Assembly: GCA_022829145.1 (NCBI GenBank)
Contig: CM040747.1
Coordinates: 36,410,052 to 36,474,051, forward strand
Length of the DNA: 64,000 nucleotides
From: Albula goreensis
Taxonomy: Eukaryota; Chordata; Actinopteri; Albuliformes; Albulidae
Direction: 5' to 3'
Part shown: positions 55,922 through 64,000 of the stretch, in pieces
Numbering within the stretch: position 1 is the first letter of the stretch
Layout of the letters: each line of letters begins with the position of its first letter
Notes under the pieces: model-generated
Seen by the model: the letters and a program-made list of their open reading frames with translations, nothing else
What the model was told of the DNA's origin: nothing
The model's database searches: none
Program-made: the position numbers and the translations under genes

Positions 55922-56380
55922 GAGTGTGTTCCCTGCACCCCACACCCTGTGTGTTCCCTGCACCCTGTGATTGTGTTCCCTGCACCCTTCACCCTGTGTG
56001 TTCCCTGTACCCTGTGAGTGTGTTCCCTGCACCCTACACCTGTGAATCTGCACCCTGCGAGAGTGTTCCATGCACCCTACAGCCTGTGAGTGCGTTTCCT
56101 GCACCCTACACCCAGTGAGTGTGTTCCCTGCACCCTACACCCTACGAGTGTGTTCCCTGCACCCTTCACCCTCAGAGTGTGTTCCCTGCACCCTACACCC
56201 TGTGTGTGTGTTCCCTATACCCTACACCTGTGAATCTGCACCCTGCACCCTGTGAGTGTGTTCCCTGCACCCTACACCTGTGAATCTGCACCCTACACCC
56301 TGTGAGAGTGTTCCATGTACCCTACACATGTGAATGCGTTTCCTGCACTCTAAACCCTGTGCTCGTAGAAAGTGTAGTAG
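55922..56380. repeat. Degenerate 26-30-bp minisatellite
   Basis: Units like GTGTGTTCCCTGCACCCTAC followed by ACCCT or ACCTGTGAATCTGC. Frames across it (CSLHPTPCV...) are spurious. Confidence 0.9.
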
Positions 56381-56449
56381 GTGTATCTAGTAGGTGTGTC
56401 TTGTCTGTGATAGTGGTTTGCCATCTCTAAGTAATCGTCTAGGCCATAG

Positions 56450-56640
56450 CCAGTCACAGCCCTGCTGGGAGTTTGAGTCCCATAGCAGCTGTTACATTAC
56501 CAATGTGGACTTCCTGCCATAGCCATTAACAATGCTGCCGGGAGTTTGAGTCCCATAACAGCTGTTACATTACCAAGGTGGACTTCCTGCCATTGCCAGT
56601 AACAGTGCTGCTGGGAGTTTGAGTCCCATAACAAACATGT
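56450..56640. repeat. 73-bp tandem repeat, 2.6 copies
   Basis: GGGAGTTTGAGTCCCATA recurs at about 56467, 56540 and 56613 with the 73-bp unit including GCTGTTACATTACCAA and GTGGACTTCCTGCCAT. Confidence 0.88.
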
Positions 56641-56774
56641 GCCTATATTGTAACCTGTATGAGATTGAAAAAAAAACAATTGAAAAAAAGAGTCTCCAAA
56701 CCAAACCCCATGATGATTAATATATAGATAATTTAAGATATCACACTTTTTGTGGGGTTTACATCCATACACTG

Positions 56775-56832
56775 CTCTCTCCTCTCTGGACTCTTCTGTT
56801 CCAGACAGCTGGACTCTGCTGATTGTTGGACC
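56775..56832 (-). CDS. Possible small NLR N-terminal exon
   Basis: A good acceptor (CTCTTTGCAG) is followed by G|GTC CAA CAA, reading VQQSAESSCLEQKSPERREQ. It starts like the N-terminal repeat exons (G|GTC CAG, VQVETAGS) with similar phase. A possible donor is T|GTATGG at about 56774. No transcript evidence, and the coding match is weak. Confidence 0.3.
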
Positions 56833-56839
56833 CTGCAAA

Positions 56840-59800
56840 GAGGTTTGTGAGGAAACAGAGATCCAACAGAAAGAAACAGCGAATTAAGAAAAAAATACAT
56901 AAGAAGAGTACATTAAAATGTTTTAGAGAAGCTCAATCATGAGACCTCTGTCTTGTAAAAACCGGGTACACCCACGTGGGGGTTGGGGGGTTTGTGGGGT
57001 TTGTGGGGCTGGGGTGTTTGGGGGTAGGTTGGGTCACTCATACTTATATCAAACAATGAACCTGTTGTTAAATTGTACCTAATCATATAATTAACCAATA
57101 AAATAGCCTTTGGAGCATGAAACAAAAGTTGATAATCGTTCAAGAAATTTTCACTTCCTTACAATGAGACTTGATTACACATGCCTATTACGGATAGGGA
57201 TGCACCTTAGAATAGACAATACACTTCCACTACCACACCTCATGCACTGGGGGTCAGGGTGGAGCTTGCCTCCTGGGAAAACCAATAAAAGGGGCGGTGG
57301 TGTCAAACGGCAGAGGTGGAACCCCTGTATGAAGCTGAGACAGAAGTGCTCATGCCAAGAACTTCTCATTGCTGTATCCCCTGGACTAACGCAGTGTTGC
57401 CAACAGTTTCCTGTCCTTGGGGTCTTGGGTTGTAACAATGCCTCTAATTTAACTGTATCTTCAAGCACTAGATAACGCGATTTAAACCTTTCAAGAAACA
57501 TCATCACAGATGCACCCTCTCTCAACAGCATGGGAAAAGACCCAAACACCAGAGTCTGGGTCCCTCATGTTAAAGGTTATCAAAATGACATCCCCAGTGT
57601 TTGATAACTGCTTTGTTTCATAATTGTGAAGGAAAAATTCTGTGTATAATGCTTATCATATTGCTTATGTTAGTACCTTCACACTGTGACATTCTGGTCC
57701 TGTGGTTTAGGCAGAGCTTGTTCTTTGTGTTAAGATAAAGGCAGCGGAAGTTGTTGATATGTTACGCCTAAAGAGACATATGGACAGAGCCTTTTTGACA
57801 AACAAACTGTCCATATGAAAATTGTTGCAGAATGGGATTGGCTTTTTGTCCACTGAAGGCACCTGCTCATGTAAAAACATCAAAGGTGATGCTCTGGGCA
57901 GATCCCAAAACAGCCACATCAGCTAATTTTATCATTCCCATTGTAAGGTGGTGTACAGTCTTAGTTCCTTCAACATTGTACATATCCTGCTGTGAGAACT
58001 GTTCCCTCTGTACAAAGCTCCTGATAAAAAGCTTGTCTGAAGAAGCCTGGGTCTCCCCAGCCTTATGACACAGAACCCTGCAGGCCACAAAGATATCGTA
58101 CATCTTCTCTGGTTTGCGCAGGAGAGAGCCACCTGCCCCTGAGCAAGCCGATGCAGGGCTCCACATGCAGCAGGGCCTCTCTGAGGAGGGGCCTGTGTGC
58201 CGAGGTCTGGAGTGGCTGCAGCCAGACCCTGCTTAAATATTATAGGATGCTGTACGCTCTGCAGAGGAAAGGGAGTGGTGTTAGCAAAGCAGGAAAAACA
58301 CAAAGCCAGCTGGTGAACCATGTATTTTACTTCTGTTTTCTCTGAAATAGAATGAAATAAATTGTTAAAGGGGGTGATGCAATATCCTCAGGATTTAGCT
58401 ACCCAGCAGCCAGTTCAGCTCACTGGTTTATCATTACAGATTTACCCACAGATTTCCACAAGAGGAAGGCCTGTTTCATCCCTAGACCATGGATGGGTGG
58501 ATCTTACTTGCACAGAGTGATAGACTTTCATTCTTTATCACCAAACACCTACCAAGCAAAGTGGTGAGCTAACAAACTGAACATTACAGCAGTAAATATC
58601 TTTACCATACTTCTGTGAAATGAATGGTTTAACTGTGATGTTGTTGTACTGTATGAGTAAATACAAGACGTGCCCCTATATTAGTCTCTACAATGTATGA
58701 AAGAGAGGTAGATTAGCAGGAAAGCCAATTGCTGCAAGATCCTTTATACCATGTTCCTTTCTGGGGAAACAGACACATGTGTCACAGACAAAACTGGTCA
58801 ATTATTTTTATGGTATCAGGTACAAACAACTGACTTAAAAATACTTCCATTCAGGAAAATAAAACCTTTTATCAAGCCATATTATAAAATGGGAGACAGT
58901 GTAAGACCATGGCTTAATCTGTACCAGCAGATAGCTGGCTTATGCTGTATATGGCAAATGCAGTTGTTACTAACTTGAAGACCACATGCTCGATACACAT
59001 GAAGACCACATATTTGACTCTAGAAAACTGTCAGATACCTCTCTTCATATTCTTCAGTACTTGTCAATATCTCACACAAACCAAGTTACCAATGTGGCTA
59101 GCTAAACTTGGCTCAGAGACTCCTGGGCTCTAATTACACCCTCAGTGTTTGGAGAATGGACAAAAAAACTACTAGGGATGTGAAAAATTTGTTGATTCTT
59201 CGATTGTCAGTCGACAGTTAAGCGGGCGAAAATCTGTTTTTGTTTGTTTTTTTTAGTTCAGTATGTGGGTCAATGACAATGAACGCATATTTGAGGGGCA
59301 CATTCGCAAAATTCACATTTTTATTTTATCACATGATGCTAAAGTACAGATTCAGAGCTGCAAAATGAGGTATCACTTGCCAAGATTGAAGAAATACTTT
59401 TGCTGTAATGTTCAATTGAACATTATACTTTTGCAAACTGCAGTTCTGAGAAAATAGCCTTTTTCATTTTTGCATACATTCTCAGCACAAAAATCACTTT
59501 TAGAAAAGGAATTGATGCTTATAATGGTTAGATTAGGATAGAGATTTAATCAATTAGTAAGGTCATTTTGAATTTGCAGTTTTGAAAAAAAAATTATTCA
59601 TAAATTTATATAAAATATGAAAAAAACACAATTCAAGTTAAAACACTAATTTTGATTATTTGTGATAATCATTTGATAAATTGTGATACTTCTTTTTTAC
59701 TCTTCTTATTCCCAGCCTATTTTTGCATGTCTCTTAATCGTTCTGTGACTTCGGTACATTAACAGTTGCTCTCCTTATTGTTTTATATTAAAGGCAGTAT

Positions 59801-60060
59801 TAATGTGTGTTCAAAGTGGCATTGCTCTTATTCTCGCCTACTCAGCTCTGATCAAAAAGCTATCCCAGGATGCAATTGCATCTGAAAGGCTGGAGGACTA
59901 ATGGCTGATGATGGCTGAGAATCCTTCCCAATGTTCTTGGGAGTGGTGTGGGAATTTATTTACATTTTTATAGGTGGAGGACTAACGGAGGGCTACAGTG
60001 ATTGTCCTGGCACATGAAATAGAAGTGCGTGGTTATAGTCTGAATATATTTATAAAACAA
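56840..60060. other. Mostly unrecognised sequence
   Basis: Includes a G-rich run (56976-57032) and open frames near 57.2-57.5 and 57.9-58.3 kb (minus) without known domains. The 57.9-58.2 kb frame (KMYDIFVACRVLCHKAGETQ) lacks splice context. ACTAGGGATG near 59171 looks like a hAT terminus but no partner was found. Confidence 0.35.
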
Positions 60061-60069
60061 AAAACTATT

Positions 60070-60600
60070 TTAATGACACGTGCAACACTGTAGCTTATAA
60101 TAAAATACAAAAAGGTACAACAAAAAGTGCTGATGTGCAGTGAACATGTCCTTTTCTGTCTGTGACAACGCATTTACCATGTAGCGTAGCTCATAGATGC
60201 GTTCATGAGGCAGTTTGTTTGTACAGGATTCCTGGCCGAGCTTTGAGTTTTCTTTTCGCCTTCGACCGCAACCGCAGGTGAAACTGAGAATTTTTGTAAG
60301 TTGTTGGTCACAGTCAGAGTCAGTAACGACAACTAACTGCATTGTATCTTCAGCTTCCTGAGTGACAACAGTGAACGTTGCATCATCATCATCATCTGTC
60401 GGTTCTTCAAAATCCGCTTCGTGACCTCTTTCACACACAGTACTTTTATTCAAGTCGGGAATGGTTTCTTCATCACTGCTGTCCTCATCTTCCAAGTCTG
60501 ACAGCACAAGGTGCATGTTATCCTCCTCCACCTCAAGAAAGTAACCTCTCACCAGTTCTTCCCACTGAGTGCCGTCTCTTGCACCCGAGAGATTCAGTTA
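60070..60600 (-). CDS. Unrecognised acidic ORF with a Cys-Gly-Cys motif
   Basis: Open on the minus strand for about 175 codons from LNLSGARDGTQWEEL to the stop at about 60070. The N-terminal two thirds are very acidic (LSDLEDEDSSDEETIPDLNK, EEPTDDDDDATF). The C-terminal part is basic then helical (TCGCGRRRKENSK, LPHERIYELRYMVNALSQTE). The start could be Met at about 60552 or an exon boundary further up. The acidic stretch followed by a C-G-C motif and an L-R-x-x-x-N-x-L-S-x-x-E segment recalls transposon-derived proteins in fish. I do not recognise the family and assign no function. Confidence 0.45.
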
Positions 60601-60609
60601 ATTAAAATG

Positions 60610-61475
60610 TTTGAGAGCTGCCGTCACTCTTATCGTAGTCCATGATTCTAACAACACGCAAATAAACTTTTCCAAAAAAGTCAACAAACAAGTAGGCTAT
60701 AAACTTTTGGAAAACGGCACGTTGGTGTGAACCAATGAACGTTCAGGACTACGTTTACGATAACACTAGAAGAAGAAAAGCAAGCGGAACTACGCACCAT
60801 AGAAAGTGAAAACGCCGGTTTCAGTCATAAATCAAGCATTATTTCAGTTACTTTTTTTTTGCAAAATTGTTTAGTATTGAAAATTGACATCAGAGCTGAT
60901 GTGACCGGGAGATCTTAAGCTGCATAACTGTATCAGGAGATGAAACCATATGATACGCGATCGCTCAGTTTGACAGTGCAATATAATGCTGAGTTGATGA
61001 CGTTTTCTCCCTTGTCAGTTCTTGGAGGACCAACTTGCCTCGATATTTTTCATACTTACAAGTTATTTTCAGTTTCAACAAAAAGGGAGATGATACATAA
61101 GCACTTCAGGAATTCGAATCCACCATTATCTCATTCTTGACAAAATACTGCCCACCCACGTTTTTTGTGCTCTCCTGTAAAATTGACGTTGCCGAAATGT
61201 GGAGGGTTTGCTCGCGTCGGGTCATATATTGTTGTTGTTATGGCTGCGATTTTTCTATGAGCCTACTACATTTTTTTTTATCTGTGTATGTTCAAATGTA
61301 GATGGATGTTGAGGCTACTTTGCAAAACCAAACTTCTTGTTTCGTTAAATTCGTCTTTTGACGAAGTGGGTCACTTGAATCGATCTAACATGCTGAAGGA
61401 GGAAGTGAGGTATGATGCCACTGGATTCAAGCAGGCTGAATCACAGCTAAAACATTTTCACTAAACCACAAACAA
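60610..61475. other. No gene recognised
   Basis: Open frame at 60940-61140 (plus) has no known domain. Confidence 0.35.
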
Positions 61476-61479
61476 ACAT

Positions 61480-61719
61480 CTACAACCATCCTGAGATGAT
61501 GGTAAATTTCCACCATCCTGAGAAAGTCTTAACGTCATCCTCTTCCTGCAGCTCAAAGACAGCTGGGTACAGGTGACCCTGCTCTTTCTGCTGGACCCAA
61601 ACAGTCAAAACAGACATTGCATATTTGTTATTACAGACAATTTGGTGAATGATATTGAAAACTGCCAAACTCTTTAAGGCATCATCAACAGTTAAACTAG
61701 GCATATTCCTTCTAAACAA
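61480..61719 (-). pseudogene. Diverged NLR N-terminal repeat exon copy, truncated
   Basis: VQQKEQGHLYPAV (about 61555-61596, minus) aligns with VQVETAGSRVPSS of the exon at 62708-62818 at both DNA and spacing level (GGTCCAG...CAGGGTCAC-TGTACCCAG). Then it diverges into ELQEEDDVKTF, whose DNA matches the CATCCTCTT-CTGCAGCTC core of the neighbouring 58-bp minisatellite. The SMSVNSHGSMGYPLNF part is missing. Likely a rearranged fourth-line copy of the exon unit. Confidence 0.5.
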
Positions 61720-61889
61720 TGAACTTGGTTGATTGTTGAATTAGAAACTATGGATGAAGCGATTTTCCTTTTAAGTTTAAAAGTAAGTAACAGCTGTTTA
61801 CATTCTACAATGATCTGCCCAGATTTATAAAATGCAAGTTATTAAATGGACATACTAAATTGAAACATGGCTACAACTAAGGAAGCACT

Positions 61890-62330
61890 TTCATCTCCAA
61901 CATTAACAGACTCTTACTGCAGATCTAACTCATGGAACCTGGAGACAGAGCTTCCAGTTAACCTCATCCTTCTTACTGCAGCTCTAACTCACAGCACATG
62001 CAGACAGAGCTTCCAGTTAACCTCATCCTCTCACTGCAGCTCTAACTCAGCACAGGAACACAGAGCTTCCAGTTAACCTCATCCTCTTACTGCAGATCTA
62101 ACTAAAACACATGGGGATTGAGCTTACAGTAAACCTCATCCACCTACTGCAGCTCTAACTCAGAACATGGAGACATAGCTTCCAGTTAACCTCATCCTCT
62201 CACTGCAGCTCTAACTCAGCACAGGAACATAGAGCTTCCAGTTAACCTCATCCTCTTACTGCAGCTCTAACTCACAGCACATGGAGACAGAGCTTCCAGT
62301 TAACCTCATCCTCTAATTGCAGCTCCAACA
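61890..62330. repeat. 58-bp minisatellite, first block
   Basis: Units of GCTTCCAGTTAACCTCATCC followed by TCTTACTGCAGCTCTAACTC and ACAGCACATGGAGACAGA. The same array recurs at 62835-63345 and 63875-64000, each block to the right of an N-terminal exon copy or remnant. Confidence 0.93.
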
Positions 62331-62707
62331 AAAATTAAATTCTAAATGGATTATCATACAGTTTTATTATAGATTCACTGTTTCATTGATATAATGGCCA
62401 GTTCATTTTGCCACTCTTGCCTCAATACAGAAAGCAAGCACTTTCTATTCGAATTTTGCTGTTTCCGTCTGACACACCATTCTGTCTCAGCAACTGTGGC
62501 CAACCCCTGTCTGGATCATTTATTTACTTCATTCATTACCAATGAGTGTTTGTCATGTGCTGAAACTAAGTTTTTTTAAGGCTTGAGCCTTGGACCCCCT
62601 GCCAGGCCCAGTTATTTACCCCATTCATTGCCCCTGCCCCACCTACATTCAGACTGTCTCCAGTATTTGTTGTGAAACAGTAGTGTAAATAAAATCCTTT
62701 TACTTAC

Positions 62708-62818
62708 CTTGGATCACCTGGAAATGCACCAATGAAGTTGAGAGGGTAACCCATTGACCCGTGACTATTCACTGACATACTGCTGGGTACACGTGACCCT
62801 GCTGTCTCCACCTGGACC
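62708..62818 (-). CDS. NLR N-terminal repeat exon, intact copy (111 bp)
   Basis: Encodes VQVETAGSRVPSSMSVNSHG then SMGYPLNFIGAFPGDPR. This resembles the short repeated N-terminal peptides of fish NLRs, which carry a conserved SM-x-SD-x-SMG-P-x-F-like core. The acceptor GATCACAG puts the start at 62818; the donor AAG|GTAAGT is at 62702-62707. It is 111 bp with phase 2 at both ends, so extra copies would keep frame. It lies about 10 kb upstream of the PYD exon in the same orientation. Function of these repeats is unknown. Confidence 0.75.
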
Positions 62819-62834
62819 CTGTGATCAGAGCATG

Positions 62835-63345
62835 GAAACAGAACTTCCAGTTAACATGATCCTCTTACTGCAGATCTAACTAAAACACATGGGGATTGAG
62901 CTTACAGTAAACCTCATCCACCTACTGCAGCTCTAACTCAGAACATGGAGACAGAGCTTCCAGTTAACCTCATCCTCTTCCTGCAGCTCTAACTCACAGC
63001 ATGTGGAGACAGACTTTCCAGTTAACCTCATCCTCTTACTGCAGCTCTAACTCACAGCACATGGAGACAGAGCTTCCAGTTAACCTCATCCTCTTACTGC
63101 AGCTCTAACTCACAGCACATGGAGACAGAGCTTCCAGTTAACCTCATCCTCTTTGTGCAGCTCTAACTCACAGCACATGGAGACAGAGCTTCCAGTTAAC
63201 CTCATCGTCTTACTGCAGCTCCAACTCACAGCACATGGAGGCAGAGCTTCCAGTTAACCTCATCCTCTTACTGCAGCTCTAACTCACAGCACATGGAGAC
63301 AGAGCTTCCAGTTAACCTCATCCTCTTACTGCAGCTCTAACTCAC
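62835..63345. repeat. 58-bp minisatellite, second block
   Basis: About nine units, starting within 20 bp of the acceptor of exon 62708-62818. The intron sequence next to that acceptor (AACTGGAAGTTCTGTTTCCA on the minus strand) is itself a variant of the unit. Confidence 0.93.
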
Positions 63346-63746
63346 TCACAGATTCAAAATGGATTAACATGCAGGTTTATAATAAATTTACTGTTTCATT
63401 GATATAATGGCCAAGTTCTTTCATCACTCCTGCCTCAATACAGAAAGCAAGCACTTTCTATTATAATTTTGCTGTTTCCTTCTGACACCCTATTCTGTCT
63501 CAGCAAATGTGGCCAGTATTTACCCCTGTCTGGATCATTTATTTACTTCATTCATTACCACATTCAATGACTTTTTGTCATGCAGTAAAACTAAGCTTTT
63601 TTTAAGGCTTGAGCCATGGACCCCCTGCCAGGCCCAGTGCAGCCTTCAACCCCCATGCGATGCCCCTGCCCCACCTACACCAGACTGTCTCCAGTGAGAG
63701 TGAGGTACAATGAAACAGTAGTATAAATAATATCCTGTTTACTTAC

Positions 63747-63856
63747 CTTGGATCACCTGGAAATGCCCCCTGAAGTTGAGAGGGTAACCCATTGACCCGT
63801 GACTATTCACTGACATACTGCTGGGTACATGTGACCAAGCTGTCTCCACCTGGACC
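63747..63856 (-). pseudogene. NLR N-terminal repeat exon, frameshifted copy (110 bp)
   Basis: Nearly identical to 62708-62818 with the same acceptor and donor. It is one base shorter near its end (AACTTCAGGGGGCATTT for AACTTCATTGGTGCATTT), so it reads PLNFRGHFQVIQ and leaves in phase 1. Inclusion in a transcript would break the frame of the next copy. Other changes are TAWSHVPSS for TAGSRVPSS. Either a dead duplicate or an exon that must be skipped; an assembly error in a near-identical repeat is also possible. Confidence 0.65.
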
Positions 63857-63874
63857 CTGTGATCCGAGCATGGA

Positions 63875-64000
63875 AACAGAACTTCCAGTTAACCTCATCC
63901 TCTTACTGCAGCTCTAACTCACAGCAAACACAGTTAACCTCATCCTCTTACTGCAGCTCTAACAGGAAACAGAGCTTCCAGTTAACCATCCACCTACTGC
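63875..64000. repeat. 58-bp minisatellite, third block, cut by window end
   Basis: Two or more shortened units right of the second exon copy. The array continues past the window. Confidence 0.85.

Larger units (their letters stand above)
23857..63856 (-). other. Proposed NLR locus: N-term repeats-PYD-FISNA-NACHT-LRR-B30.2
   Basis: All NLR exons are on the minus strand in the domain order of fish NLR proteins. Junction phases agree for PYD to NACHT, LRR to LRR, LRR to linker and linker to B30.2. NACHT to first LRR does not agree. The single-gene model is an inference: spans of 11-13 kb between exons and TE-rich introns are plausible, but two adjacent partial genes cannot be excluded. Defects: a frameshift in the NACHT exon and one frameshifted N-terminal exon copy. 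Confidence 0.65.

Noticed and set aside
57175-58321. Several minus-strand frames of 99-129 codons
   Set aside because: Overlapping frames with no recognisable family and no splice-site support. One (KMYDIFVACRV) might be worth a search, but I cannot support it.
59165-59240. hAT terminus-like ACTAGGGATGTG
   Set aside because: No inverted partner or target duplication was found, so an element cannot be delimited.
61890-64000. Regular spaced repeats resembling a CRISPR array
   Set aside because: Eukaryotic context, no unique spacers between units; it is a 58-bp minisatellite in a higher-order repeat.

Overview
The window is vertebrate DNA, almost certainly from a teleost fish. It has kappa-like immunoglobulin light-chain V segments with 12-RSS, a fish-type NLR gene with FISNA-NACHT and B30.2 exons, and 174-bp leucine-rich-repeat exons with GT-AG splice sites. 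The rest is a dense mix of fish-typical repeats: hAT, Tc1, Harbinger, BEL/Pao, SGNH-type LINEs and tRNA-derived SINEs. There are no operons or prokaryotic signals. Gene sense is mostly on the minus strand.

Left part (1-13 kb): an immunoglobulin light-chain V cluster on the minus strand. V1 (3092-3644) and V2 (6000-6556) are intact. V3 (11077-11635) has one nonsense codon. Each has a split leader, an ATTTGCAT octamer exactly 97 bp upstream of the first ATG, a TATA-like box, and a 12-RSS directly after the V exon. No J or C segment was found by eye. Repeated flanks, shared minisatellites and LINE fragments show the cluster grew by tandem duplication. Also here are a hAT remnant split by a minisatellite, a tRNA-Ala(AGC)-like gene, and solo LTRs.

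Middle-left (13-23 kb): repeat-rich sequence with a 500-N assembly gap next to a 43-bp minisatellite. The minisatellite appears to have grown out of a LINE coding segment. A Tc1 remnant here is interrupted by a 240-bp solo LTR.

Right part (23.8-64 kb): what looks like one very large NLR gene on the minus strand. Reading 5' to 3' (high to low coordinates): N-terminal repeat exons (63747-63856 and 62708-62818), a possible small exon near 56.8 kb, a pyrin-domain exon (52345-52585), a FISNA-NACHT exon (49823-51734), LRR exons (38453-38626, 25601-25774, 25065-25226), a 47-bp linker exon (24864-24910), and a B30.2 (PRY-SPRY) terminal exon (23857-24434). Splice phases agree for pyrin to NACHT and for the last three junctions. 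The NACHT exon carries a likely 1-bp deletion, and its 3' phase does not match the next LRR exon, so this allele may be a pseudogene or carry assembly errors.

The most unusual pattern is that four separate minisatellites of this gene (45 bp, about 43 bp, 40 bp and 58 bp) lie on or against its splice junctions, and three of them copy a junction repeatedly. The 40-bp array holds about 40 tandem candidate splice acceptors. The introns also contain a hAT element with a SINE nested in it, an SGNH-domain LINE with a hAT MITE inserted, a BEL/Pao gag-protease remnant, a Harbinger element with a Myb/SANT remnant, and several MITEs with visible target-site duplications.
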